A DNA stretch of 64,000 nt from an uncultured Eubacteriales bacterium (GTDB lineage: Bacteria > Bacillota > Clostridia > Oscillospirales > Acutalibacteraceae): the NCBI GenBank assembly GCA_934546985.1, contig CAKTEE010000008.1, forward strand, positions 1 through 64,000. Reading direction: 5' to 3'. The notes under the pieces were generated by a model that saw only the letters and a list, made by a program, of their open reading frames with translations, had not been told where the DNA came from and did no database searches. Made by a program: the position numbers and the translations under genes. Numbering within the stretch: the stretch's first letter is position 1; each line of letters opens with the position of its first letter. Of this stretch, positions 35,785-43,774 are shown piece by piece.

Positions 35785-37122
35785 ATGTCATCTGTTACCA
35801 TTAGCCGCCGAGAATCTGGAACTTTAATTAACTCATTAACAGCAGGCGTTGTACCAAGAATAGGGTTACGTCACATTGCCGTAGGCAGACAGAATGAAGT
35901 TAGCGCATTCTTGCACGATCTCGCTACTGTCGAAGATGGCGGAGCAGCATTTCGTTTAATATGTGGTCAATATGGCAGTGGTAAAAGTTTTTTGCTGCAA
36001 ATGATTCGTAACAACGCAATGGAAAGAAATTTCATTGTCGCCGATGCGGACTTATCTCCAGAGCGCCGTTTAACTGGAACTAAGGGACAAGGACTTGCAA
36101 CATATAGAGAATTAATGCAACATATCTCAATAGCCACAAGACCCGATGGAGGTGCATTAGAATCTATTTTACAAAAATGGATCAGTACCCTACAAGCTTC
36201 CGTGGCAAAAGAAAATGGTCTTAAACCAGGCGCTCCTGAAATAATTGAAGCTGTGAGTGAACGTATCTCTAATGTTATGATAGAATTATCAGAAATGTCA
36301 TATGGTTTTGCTTTTGCGGCAGTTATTGACTCTTATTGGCGCGGTATGAAAACCGGTGATGAAAGCACAAAACAATCAGCGTTACGTTGGATGCGCGGAG
36401 AATTTTCTACGAAAACGGAAGCCAAACAAAACTTACCTGTTGATTGCATAATAGACGATCAAAGTTGGTACGAATTTTTAAAACTTTTTGCATTATTTGC
36501 TTCTAAAGCAGGTTATAAAGGCTTACTTATCTTTTTGGATGAAGGAGTTAACTTATACAAGATAACCAACAAACAGGCTAGAGATAGTAATTATGAAAAA
36601 ATTCTCACTATTTTTAATGACACGATGCAAGGTAAGGCGCAGCACATAGGCTTCTTTCTTAGCGGAACTCCACAATTTATTTACGATGAGCGTCGTGGCT
36701 TATTTAATTATGAAGCATTGCGCTCGCGACTTTCAGATAATCGTTTTGGTTCGATGGGATATGTTGATTATACCAGTCCAGTTATAAAACTGAATCAGCT
36801 AACTCCAGAAGAAATTTATCTTCTTTTGGAGCGGCTCTGTGAATTGCACAGTACACACTATTCTTATACTTGCTCTTTAGGTACTAAAGAGTTAACTACT
36901 TTTCTCAACATAGTAGTTTCCAGATTAGGCACAGATCAGCTATTAACTCCCCGTGAAATTACTAGAGATTTTCTTGGATTACTTAATATTTTATTACAAA
37001 ACCCAGACAGCAGTTTTGACTCTTTAGTTACAGAACAAGGATTTGCTGTAGCAAGCGCTGAAAAAGATCCTGAGCAGATAAACGACGATACCGATGATTT
37101 ATTTGCGGAGTTTGATATATGA
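35785..37122 (+). CDS. sngB: DUF2791 (BrxD-like) ATPase of the Shango system (SngB-like)
   Basis: A 445-residue P-loop ATPase with Walker A GQYGSGKS at residues 61-68 and Walker B GLLIFLDEGVNL at about 250. The opening RRESGTLINSLTAGVVPRIGL and the early IAVGRQNE are hallmarks of the DUF2791 family that also includes BrxD of BREX. It starts 11 bp after sngA with AGGAGA and overlaps sngC by 4 bp. It likely works with the helicase on invading DNA; the mechanism is not known from sequence. Confidence 0.87.
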   Translation: MSSVTISRRESGTLINSLTAGVVPRIGLRHIAVGRQNEVSAFLHDLATVEDGGAAFRLICGQYGSGKSFLLQMIRNNAMERNFIVADADLSPERRLTGTKGQGLATYRELMQHISIATRPDGGALESILQKWISTLQASVAKENGLKPGAPEIIEAVSERISNVMIELSEMSYGFAFAAVIDSYWRGMKTGDESTKQSALRWMRGEFSTKTEAKQNLPVDCIIDDQSWYEFLKLFALFASKAGYKGLLIFLDEGVNLYKITNKQARDSNYEKILTIFNDTMQGKAQHIGFFLSGTPQFIYDERRGLFNYEALRSRLSDNRFGSMGYVDYTSPVIKLNQLTPEEIYLLLERLCELHSTHYSYTCSLGTKELTTFLNIVVSRLGTDQLLTPREITRDFLGLLNILLQNPDSSFDSLVTEQGFAVASAEKDPEQINDDTDDLFAEFDI

Positions 37123-39299
37123 GCCAGTTCGCTTTTGAACGTTACGCTCCTTTTATTCAGGAATATATCTATCGAAAAAAATGGACCGATCTGCGCGAGG
37201 TTCAAGTTGAGGCGTGTAATGCTATTTTAGACACAGAATGTCATGTAATCATTGCCTCCGGCACTGCTTCCGGTAAAACTGAAGCAGCATTTTTTCCTGT
37301 TTTGACAACAATTTATCAAAAACCATGCAATTCCATTGGAGTAATGTATATAAGTCCATTAAAAGCTCTAATCAACGATCAGTTTAAACGGTTGAATGAT
37401 TTGTTAGAGGAAAGTTATATACCTGTTTGGCCATGGCATGGAGATATTTCTCAATCTGTCAAAAAGCGCGCAGCAAAAGAAGCTCAAGGAATTCTACAAA
37501 TCACGCCTGAATCCCTTGAAGCCATGCTGATGAAGCATCCAGGCGAAGCGGCAAGATTATTCTCAGATCTAAGATTTATTATTATTGATGAAATACATGC
37601 ACTTATGGGAACAGATCGTGGATTACAAATACTTTGTTTATTATCCAGATTAGAAAAAATTATTGGTTTATCTCCAAGACGAATTGGTTTATCTGCAACT
37701 CTAAACGATTATCAATCAGCTATGGATTTTTTATCTGCTGGCAGCAATCGTAAAACAATCGCAGTAGGCATTCAATTTTATAAAAGGACTATTTCACTTT
37801 GTGTTGAAAGCTTTATTATCCCAAGTGATATTGAAAAAGCCGAAATTTATCGACACCATTATAATGAATTTCTATATGAACATTGTCACGATAAAAAATG
37901 TCTTATATTTACCAACAGTCGAAGCGAATCAGAAAAAGTAATAGCTGATATGAAAGCCTTAGCACAGGAAAAGAAAAAACCTGACGTATTTTTTGTACAC
38001 CATGGAAGTGTATCTTCATATCTACGACAAGAGGCAGAAAACGCATTAAAAAATAAGTCTGGACCAACAGTTACTGCAGCAACACTTACTTTAGAACTTG
38101 GTATTGACATTGGAGATTTGGATTCCACTATTCAAATAGGTGCGCCTTATTCTTGTTCGAGTTTTATTCAACGATTGGGGCGTTCCGGCAGAAAAACCGG
38201 TAAGTCACAAATGTTATTTATTGAAACACACAAGGAATCTTCTAGTCATCCACTTCATAGTTTACCATGGGATTTACTTCGCATAATTGCTATTATTCAA
38301 CTTTACCTAGAAGAAAGATGGGTAGAACCATTTTTCATCAAGCCTAAACCGTTCAGTCTATTAGCACATCAGACACTTAGTACATTAATAACTTATGGTG
38401 GACTACTGCCTTCGGAATTAGCTAAACATATTTTATTACTGCCAACTTTTAAAAAAACTGTCAGCATAGATGAATATCGCGAATTGTTAAAAGATATGAT
38501 TGCTAACGATTATCTGCAGCGAATGGAATCTGGAGAAATAATTGTTGGATTAAAAGGCGAACATATAACTAATCACTATTCTTTCTATTCGTTATTTGAA
38601 GATGAAGAAACATATACCGTTCAAAATAAAGATATTAAAATTGGAACCCTGGACAATTGTCCAGTAATAAATGAAGTGTTTGCTCTTGCTGGACACTCTT
38701 GGAAGGTAAACGCAATAGATCAAAATCGAAAAATTATATATGTTAATCCCATAAAAAATAATCGCATACCAAATTGGAATGGAAGCTGCGGTCAAATTCA
38801 TGATAAAATTGTCAAGCGTATGTATCAAGTTTTAAAAGAAAAAACTATTTACACATATTTACGCCCAAATGCGATTCAAATATTACAGCAATCTCGTCAA
38901 CTATTTAATGAAAACACATCATTGCAATATAATATCATTCCTTATACTCAAAATTCATTTTTTCTTTGCCCATGGGTTGGGACAAAAATTATACAAACAA
39001 TAAAGTGTCTTTTTAGTTGTGGACTAAAAGATTACCTACAAATTTGCTCTATGACAGAGGATAAATTTTATCTCCAGATAACAAGCAATTTTACTGTTAA
39101 AGAATTTATTGAAAGGATTCATAAAATTGAAATAGACATAGAAAATCCAAACTTAGTTTTACGAGAAAACATTGCGCCAAAGACGGACAAATTTGATATT
39201 ATGGTCCCCAAAAAACTTCTACGTAAGGCATACTTGTATAATGAAATGGATTTATTCGGTGCTGTTGAAACATTAAAAAACTTAAAAACACAGGAATAG
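37119..39299 (+). CDS. sngC: Lhr-like DEAD/DEAH helicase of the Shango system (SngC-like)
   Basis: A 726-residue superfamily 2 helicase. Motif I is SGTASGKTE (47-55), Ia YISPLKALIND, Ib TPESLEAML, II DEIHAL, III GLSATL, and the second RecA domain has TLTLELGIDIGDLD and motif VI QRLGRSGR. The C-terminal 350 residues resemble Lhr-type extensions, as in BrxHI-type helicases. It is the last gene of the three-gene operon. The base composition is AT-rich compared with the flanking phage genes, consistent with acquired cargo. Confidence 0.88.
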   Translation: MSQFAFERYAPFIQEYIYRKKWTDLREVQVEACNAILDTECHVIIASGTASGKTEAAFFPVLTTIYQKPCNSIGVMYISPLKALINDQFKRLNDLLEESYIPVWPWHGDISQSVKKRAAKEAQGILQITPESLEAMLMKHPGEAARLFSDLRFIIIDEIHALMGTDRGLQILCLLSRLEKIIGLSPRRIGLSATLNDYQSAMDFLSAGSNRKTIAVGIQFYKRTISLCVESFIIPSDIEKAEIYRHHYNEFLYEHCHDKKCLIFTNSRSESEKVIADMKALAQEKKKPDVFFVHHGSVSSYLRQEAENALKNKSGPTVTAATLTLELGIDIGDLDSTIQIGAPYSCSSFIQRLGRSGRKTGKSQMLFIETHKESSSHPLHSLPWDLLRIIAIIQLYLEERWVEPFFIKPKPFSLLAHQTLSTLITYGGLLPSELAKHILLLPTFKKTVSIDEYRELLKDMIANDYLQRMESGEIIVGLKGEHITNHYSFYSLFEDEETYTVQNKDIKIGTLDNCPVINEVFALAGHSWKVNAIDQNRKIIYVNPIKNNRIPNWNGSCGQIHDKIVKRMYQVLKEKTIYTYLRPNAIQILQQSRQLFNENTSLQYNIIPYTQNSFFLCPWVGTKIIQTIKCLFSCGLKDYLQICSMTEDKFYLQITSNFTVKEFIERIHKIEIDIENPNLVLRENIAPKTDKFDIMVPKKLLRKAYLYNEMDLFGAVETLKNLKTQE

Positions 39300-39327
39300 T
39301 AAAACTTATAACTATTCCTGTGTTTCT
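39284..39327. terminator. Bidirectional terminator between Shango and tail-tube gene
   Basis: AAACACAGGAATAGT and ACTATTCCTGTGTTT form a perfect stem that includes the last codons of sngC. T-runs occur on both sides, strongest on the minus strand (TTTTT), so it should stop late-operon transcription after the tail-tube gene as well. Confidence 0.8.
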
Positions 39328-39328
39328 A

Positions 39329-39820
39329 TTATTCTGTTTCCTGTGCACTTACAGTAAAGGTCTTTGTACTGGTGTCCCATGTACCCTTTACACGGTTGCC
39401 GGCATTATATACTGAGAAAGGAATCTGCACGCCACTGGTATCCCCTCCGATAGATTTCGGTACAACCATAACATCTTCACGGTATGCCCACAAAACAGTA
39501 CCGTCCTCTTTCAAAAGCACGTCAACTTTTGTGGTTTTGCAGGCATCCCCTGTCTTGCGTTCCATAGCAATTTCAGATAATTTCTCAAATAACGGGTCGT
39601 CATAATCCGCATAGTAAGGCTCAACCTCACTCTGTACTTCATATCCGTTATGAGACACTTTTTGTTCACCGAGAATGTTTTTCTTTACTTCTACATCCGG
39701 GCTAAGCTCTTCATTAAATTCTTCAAGGTCTGAACCAAGACGAATGTAATCAGTCTTGCTGCCGGAATCAAAGCCTGCATCAATATAATGCGCAAGATAT
39801 TTGCGTTCAATCTTAGGCAT
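39329..39820 (-). CDS. Major tail tube protein
   Basis: A 163-residue protein (MPKIERKYLAHYID) with the features of siphophage tail-tube proteins of the Clostridia group: a single beta-sandwich with GYEVQSEVEPYYADYDDPLF and an acidic profile. It follows the head-completion genes and is the last late gene before the cargo block. Confidence 0.82.
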   Translation of the reverse strand: MPKIERKYLAHYIDAGFDSGSKTDYIRLGSDLEEFNEELSPDVEVKKNILGEQKVSHNGYEVQSEVEPYYADYDDPLFEKLSEIAMERKTGDACKTTKVDVLLKEDGTVLWAYREDVMVVPKSIGGDTSGVQIPFSVYNAGNRVKGTWDTSTKTFTVSAQETE

Positions 39821-39834
39821 AAAATTTACACTCC

Positions 39835-40344
39835 TTATTTATCAAATTCGCACTCATATTTAAGTGATATTGAAATAATCCAGTCCTCAATGCCATCGTT
39901 GTAAACGGCATTCAGATGACTGGGACTTATACGGTTAATGGATTTCATTTTACGGTTTTTAAAAAGCGCAGGATAATCTTTTATCTGAACGGTTTCATTA
40001 TTTATAACTACCGGCTGGCGTTCCAGCCATTTGCCTATTCCGTCCAGAAATTCCTTTATGCGGATTTTCTGCGTTTCTGATGCGGGAGCCGCTCTATAAA
40101 CTACGCTGAATGGATAAAGGCAAATTTGCTTTACATGCCCTGTAATATCCTCTGTATCAGACAAGATAACGGCGCCAGATGTAGGAAAAAAACCGATTCC
40201 TGAACTGTCACTCAATGTTGAAAAAAGAATCTGCTTTCCATTAAGCCCGGGAAAACTGTTTAAAAGCTTTAATAACACAGGGCTAATAACTTCTTCGCCA
40301 TCAATATCAATCGCTTGAGATTTTTTAAATTGTGACTCGCTCAT
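39835..40344 (-). CDS. Tail terminator-like protein
   Basis: A 169-residue protein between the HK97-gp10-like gene and the tail tube gene, the usual slot of the tail completion/terminator protein. It has the central FLDGIGKWLERQP segment seen in related minor capsid proteins; no other motif. Confidence 0.65.
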   Translation of the reverse strand: MSESQFKKSQAIDIDGEEVISPVLLKLLNSFPGLNGKQILFSTLSDSSGIGFFPTSGAVILSDTEDITGHVKQICLYPFSVVYRAAPASETQKIRIKEFLDGIGKWLERQPVVINNETVQIKDYPALFKNRKMKSINRISPSHLNAVYNDGIEDWIISISLKYECEFDK

Positions 40345-40347
40345 TTT

Positions 40348-40776
40348 TTAACCTCCGCCTGCAATCCTTTTCACTTCCCTGATCCAGTATTCGCCGTTTT
40401 GCTCTTTTGCCGTATCAAACCAATGGTCGGTAGCTTCTGCTCTGGAATATGTTAATTTTCTATCTGTAAGTATTTTCTTATTTCCCTGACGTGCCCATGG
40501 ATTCCCTGTATCCTTATCCACCATAACCTTGCCGCCATACAAATAACGGGCGTAAGGACCTTCAAAAACAACCCTGCGCCCGTTATCTAAAACTTTAGAC
40601 CTTTGCTGTAAATTGCCGTTAAGAAAAGGCATGACTGCCTTGCAATCTTCCAGAACCCTGTCACCAAGCCATCGCTGTGCCTCTTGAAATTGCTTTTCAA
40701 AACGATCAAAATTTATATCCACACGGATATTGCCCGATACATAAGATATTTTAGGAAAATGATGCATTTCAGACAT
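40348..40776 (-). CDS. Minor capsid / HK97 gp10-like protein
   Basis: A 142-residue protein with AVMPFLNGNLQQRS and GPYARYLYGGKVMVD, typical of the minor capsid 2/gp10-like connector family, and a C-terminal THWFDTAK-like segment (TDHWFDTAKEQ). Third of four head-completion genes in a row. Confidence 0.75.
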   Translation of the reverse strand: MSEMHHFPKISYVSGNIRVDINFDRFEKQFQEAQRWLGDRVLEDCKAVMPFLNGNLQQRSKVLDNGRRVVFEGPYARYLYGGKVMVDKDTGNPWARQGNKKILTDRKLTYSRAEATDHWFDTAKEQNGEYWIREVKRIAGGG

Positions 40777-40779
40777 TTT

Positions 40780-41217
40780 TTACTTCGCCCCCAATTCAAA
40801 GTGAGGGATCAAATTATAGAACACAGCAGAAGTAATCAGGTACACATTATCAAAAGCCTCATTTAATTCATGATATAATCCAGAATCAAAATTCTCATCA
40901 CTGATTGGATTTATATATTCATAAACACCATCAATAATAAAATCTTTTTCAGGGGTAAATGTAATATAAGACTCTGGGTCTGTTAAAGCCATGTATTCTT
41001 TCGTTCCAACAAAACGCTTTAATCCTGAATTGGTCATTATCATTTTATCTGCAGTACTATGGATAATAACCTCTGCTGTATTGTTATTGGTAATCCCATG
41101 CTGGACTTTGCTGTTCCCTTGTACGGCAATCAAATCTACATTAGGAAGGACAGTCGGGTACCATAACCTGGAAGCCTTACAGAAATTAAATAATGTAATA
41201 ACGTTTGTATACATCAA
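40780..41217 (-). CDS. Head closure / minor capsid protein
   Basis: A 145-residue protein, overlapping the connector gene by 4 bp. It starts MMYTNVITLFNF and has a YINPISDENFDSGLYHELNEAFDNVYLI end. Position and length suggest a stopper-type head-closure protein; sequence evidence alone is weak. Confidence 0.65.
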   Translation of the reverse strand: MMYTNVITLFNFCKASRLWYPTVLPNVDLIAVQGNSKVQHGITNNNTAEVIIHSTADKMIMTNSGLKRFVGTKEYMALTDPESYITFTPEKDFIIDGVYEYINPISDENFDSGLYHELNEAFDNVYLITSAVFYNLIPHFELGAK

Positions 41218-41669
41218 ATGACCCCCGCATACAGCAGATTAATACCGGTATTATCGGGAATATTCGCAAGATATTTCACCGCAATATCTTTGATAAGGGC
41301 CGATTGTTCATTGGCATCAGAAGCGGCTTTGGCATACACAGATGCATTTGCATTAACAGCATAAGTAATTGATTCCCGTCCCGATGATATTGATGTAACC
41401 ACACCTCTATAATTCCCTTGCTCATCCTGACAAGCTGACACAGAACGCTGATATACGTCAATATTATAAAGAGCTTCCGCAACAGCACAGACGGCTTTAC
41501 GCACTTTTACAATATGTGCATCAATAATGGGAAAAGCAAAGGTAAGCCTTCCAAAAGTCAGGATATCAATTTCATCACTGGCAAGAGATAACCATTTTCC
41601 GGCATTTTCTTCATTGAGCGTATCGCCGTAAAAAGTTTTTCTGTAAAAATCAAAATCTGCGTATGCCAT
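41214..41669 (-). CDS. Head-tail connector protein
   Basis: A 151-residue protein starting MAYADFDFYRKTFYGDTL with EIDILTFGRL, typical of gp6-type adaptor proteins (helical, DNA-packaging connector). It lies just downstream of the capsid gene. Confidence 0.75.
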   Translation of the reverse strand: MAYADFDFYRKTFYGDTLNEENAGKWLSLASDEIDILTFGRLTFAFPIIDAHIVKVRKAVCAVAEALYNIDVYQRSVSACQDEQGNYRGVVTSISSGRESITYAVNANASVYAKAASDANEQSALIKDIAVKYLANIPDNTGINLLYAGVI

Positions 41670-41681
41670 CGTATTTCTCCC

Positions 41682-41819
41682 CTATTCTGTTTTTTGATTT
41701 TTTACCTTTGTATTTTTACCGTTTACAGGTGTATACCTTTCTGATCGTTTCATAAGATCAACTGCGGTTTTATTTTCAGTACTTACAATATTGCCTGTAA
41801 CAATGTTCTTAAATTTCAT
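41682..41819 (-). CDS. Small phage protein between capsid and connector
   Basis: A 45-residue frame with AGGAGG before its ATG: MKFKNIVTGNIVSTENKTA, then VDLMKRSERYTPV. It fits the small head-region proteins encoded directly after major capsid genes; the function is unknown. It fills the only gap in the head module. Confidence 0.7.
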   Translation of the reverse strand: MKFKNIVTGNIVSTENKTAVDLMKRSERYTPVNGKNTKVKNQKTE

Positions 41820-41840
41820 ATATCATTATCCTCCTAACAT

Positions 41841-42725
41841 CTAACCATTACTTTCCTGAGTTTCTTTGCCGCTGTCCTCCTGTACGGGCTGCGCAACGCC
41901 TTTAAAAATAAGGTCCGGCATGACAGCTTTTGTACCATAATGATAGAAAAGGGAAACTCCGTAAGCCTCAGAGAGCGGAATCTTCTCAGCGCTGTATTGA
42001 TTTGCCATAACTGGCTGCGCAACCGAGCCTGTTACCATCAGCAGATATTTAACGTCTGCCGGAAGATGAGTACAAGACTTGCACTCAACACCATGCCATG
42101 CATAAAATTCTTCTGCTGTCGTATCCACATTAGAACGTGTCTGCTTGTCCAGATTATTTCTAACCTTACCATAATAGGAAGTATTTAAAACGAGATGCAT
42201 CATCTCTCGCGGCACTCCATCAACAAAATCATTTTTCGTATTTTCGCATTCCTGAATAACGGCTTCAAGTTCATCTTCAATAGATGTCCCATCAGCAATT
42301 TCAACAGTAGTCGCGGCATCTGCAGCACACTTAAAAAATGCAGTATCGAGTTCAGAATTCATACGAACGACATGATTCTGAGAACGGCGGTCAAGTAAAC
42401 CGTCAACACCATAAAGCCGGGTATCTTTTTCTTCAATTTCCTCGACAATTTCGCTATCCTCCGAAATAGTAACTACAACAGGCTCAGCTTTTATTTTGTT
42501 GCCTGCACCGGCGGCACGTGCCGTACCGTACTTCTGAGATTTTGAATTTACAAAACGCTTTGCTTCCACTGAACCGGAAGCAGGATCTCCGGAAAGATCC
42601 ATATTTTTCATACCCGCAGAAACAAGGTTTTTCTGTACATTTTCAATTACCTTACCATACAATTCTGCAAGGTATTCCTCTCCTTCCGCTTGTGTCAAAA
42701 TACTTAATGCTTTAATTCTTGCCAT
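41841..42725 (-). CDS. Major capsid protein
   Basis: A 294-residue protein with the arrangement of SU10/DUF5309-like HK97-fold capsids: SKSQKYGTARAAGAGNKI, RLYGVDGLLDRRSQ and a C-terminal YHYGTKAVMPDLIF. It follows the scaffold gene by 18 bp and has a GAAAGG site. An acidic tail (VQEDSGKETQESNG) is present. Confidence 0.85.
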   Translation of the reverse strand: MARIKALSILTQAEGEEYLAELYGKVIENVQKNLVSAGMKNMDLSGDPASGSVEAKRFVNSKSQKYGTARAAGAGNKIKAEPVVVTISEDSEIVEEIEEKDTRLYGVDGLLDRRSQNHVVRMNSELDTAFFKCAADAATTVEIADGTSIEDELEAVIQECENTKNDFVDGVPREMMHLVLNTSYYGKVRNNLDKQTRSNVDTTAEEFYAWHGVECKSCTHLPADVKYLLMVTGSVAQPVMANQYSAEKIPLSEAYGVSLFYHYGTKAVMPDLIFKGVAQPVQEDSGKETQESNG

Positions 42726-42743
42726 TTAATTCAATCCTTTCAT

Positions 42744-43325
42744 TTAAAAAATCTTCGGTGGAACATATTTTTCTTTTGAGGGATTGGTATTGCCTGCACA
42801 TCCCGTAAAATCCGGGGCATTTGCCCTTTGCTGTTCCAACTTATCAGCCGCTTCTTTTTCTTCCTGCGTTTGGTATAAACCTGAATCTTTCTCCTTAGCG
42901 GCTTTCATAAAATCATCAAAGCCGAAAAATGCGCCGTCTTTCCAAGTAAGACCGCTATCCTCTGCCATGCAGTCAGAGGTAAGCTGCTTACGGGCAAACG
43001 GGGACTTAACACCGTATTTGTCAAGCTGTTCCGTAATCCAATCCCTTTGGTCACGCTGAGTAAGCTGCTTTGCAAAGTCTTTTTTAGCATCCTCGAGCTG
43101 TGTCTTGTAAGTCTGGACTTCACCCTGAATTTTCTCAGGATCAATGCCATCAAACTTTTTAAGGGCGGCATCGGCTGTTTCAAACTGTGTCTTAAAGCCG
43201 TCACGTTCACCCTCAAGAGTTTCGATCTGCCTTTTGTGCTTCTCAATATCCTTGCCGTGAATAGCAATTACCTGAGTAGCCTGTTCGTCTGTCAAGCCAA
43301 GTGCAATCAGTTCTTCGGTTTTCAT
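42744..43325 (-). CDS. Scaffold protein (phage minor structural GP20 type)
   Basis: A 193-residue acidic, coiled-coil protein: KTEELIALGLTDEQATQVIA, then KHKRQIETLEGERDGF and a long helix. The pattern matches GP20-family scaffolds of Firmicute siphophages. AAAGGAGG precedes 43325, and the capsid gene follows. Confidence 0.85.
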   Translation of the reverse strand: MKTEELIALGLTDEQATQVIAIHGKDIEKHKRQIETLEGERDGFKTQFETADAALKKFDGIDPEKIQGEVQTYKTQLEDAKKDFAKQLTQRDQRDWITEQLDKYGVKSPFARKQLTSDCMAEDSGLTWKDGAFFGFDDFMKAAKEKDSGLYQTQEEKEAADKLEQQRANAPDFTGCAGNTNPSKEKYVPPKIF

Positions 43326-43415
43326 TAGAGTTACCTCCTTTAACGGTTAGGCTTTTTAGGACGTAGCCATGTCCCACCGTTTCAGCATTATTAAGACCGC
43401 TGATAGTCTGAATAT

Positions 43416-43442
43416 TTGTACCCCTACCGGAATTGAACCGGC
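43416..43442 (-). other. tRNA T-arm-like fragment in the head operon
   Basis: On the minus strand GCCGG-TTCAATT-CCGGT is a canonical T arm (5-bp stem, 7-base TTCRANN loop), followed by AGGGGTA, like an acceptor 3' strand. No D arm, anticodon arm or matching 5' acceptor strand is found upstream, and the CCA is missing. It could be a tRNA gene relic or a small tRNA-like hairpin. Confidence 0.4.
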
Positions 43443-43464
43443 TAATACTATAAAGGGCATGAAA

Positions 43465-43487
43465 AAAAGCGCCCGATGGGCGCTTTT
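43465..43487 (-). terminator. Terminator within the head operon
   Basis: On the minus strand AAAAGCGCCC and GGGCGCTTTT form a 10-bp stem with a 3-base loop, followed by more T. It lies between the 80-residue gene and the scaffold gene, so scaffold and capsid may be separately expressed. Confidence 0.8.
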
Positions 43488-43531
43488 GTAAAATATAAGT
43501 AAAAAATAACTGCACTGTTTCTACAATACAG

Positions 43532-43774
43532 CTAAATTTCTAATATAGCTTTTTTTAGGCATTTTTCCTCATTATCTTCAACAATTTCAAAATACCCGCC
43601 TTGATACTCTCCCGCAATTGGTTGCGGTCTTTGGGGATGATAAAGGTAATCTTCACCGCTTTCATCAATAATTGACAAGTATCCTGTAAGTTCATCCACA
43701 CATATGACTTCATAAATATTACCGTTAAAAAGTCCATCAACACCTATATCCGGACCAATATATTTAACTTTCAT
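43532..43774 (-). CDS. Small conserved phage protein
   Basis: An 80-residue acidic, probably all-beta (SH3-like) protein: MKVKYIGPDIGVDGLFNGNIYEV and DESGEDYLYHP. Such proteins are common in Firmicute phages; the role is unknown. It overlaps the minor head gene by 4 bp. Confidence 0.65.
   Translation of the reverse strand: MKVKYIGPDIGVDGLFNGNIYEVICVDELTGYLSIIDESGEDYLYHPQRPQPIAGEYQGGYFEIVEDNEEKCLKKAILEI

Noticed and set aside
33686..39299. BREX or DISARM system
   Set aside because: The DUF2791 ATPase and Lhr-like helicase resemble BrxD and BrxHI, but there is no PglZ, BrxC/PglY, PglX-type methylase, PLD or DUF1998 gene nearby, and the first gene has TerB domains.
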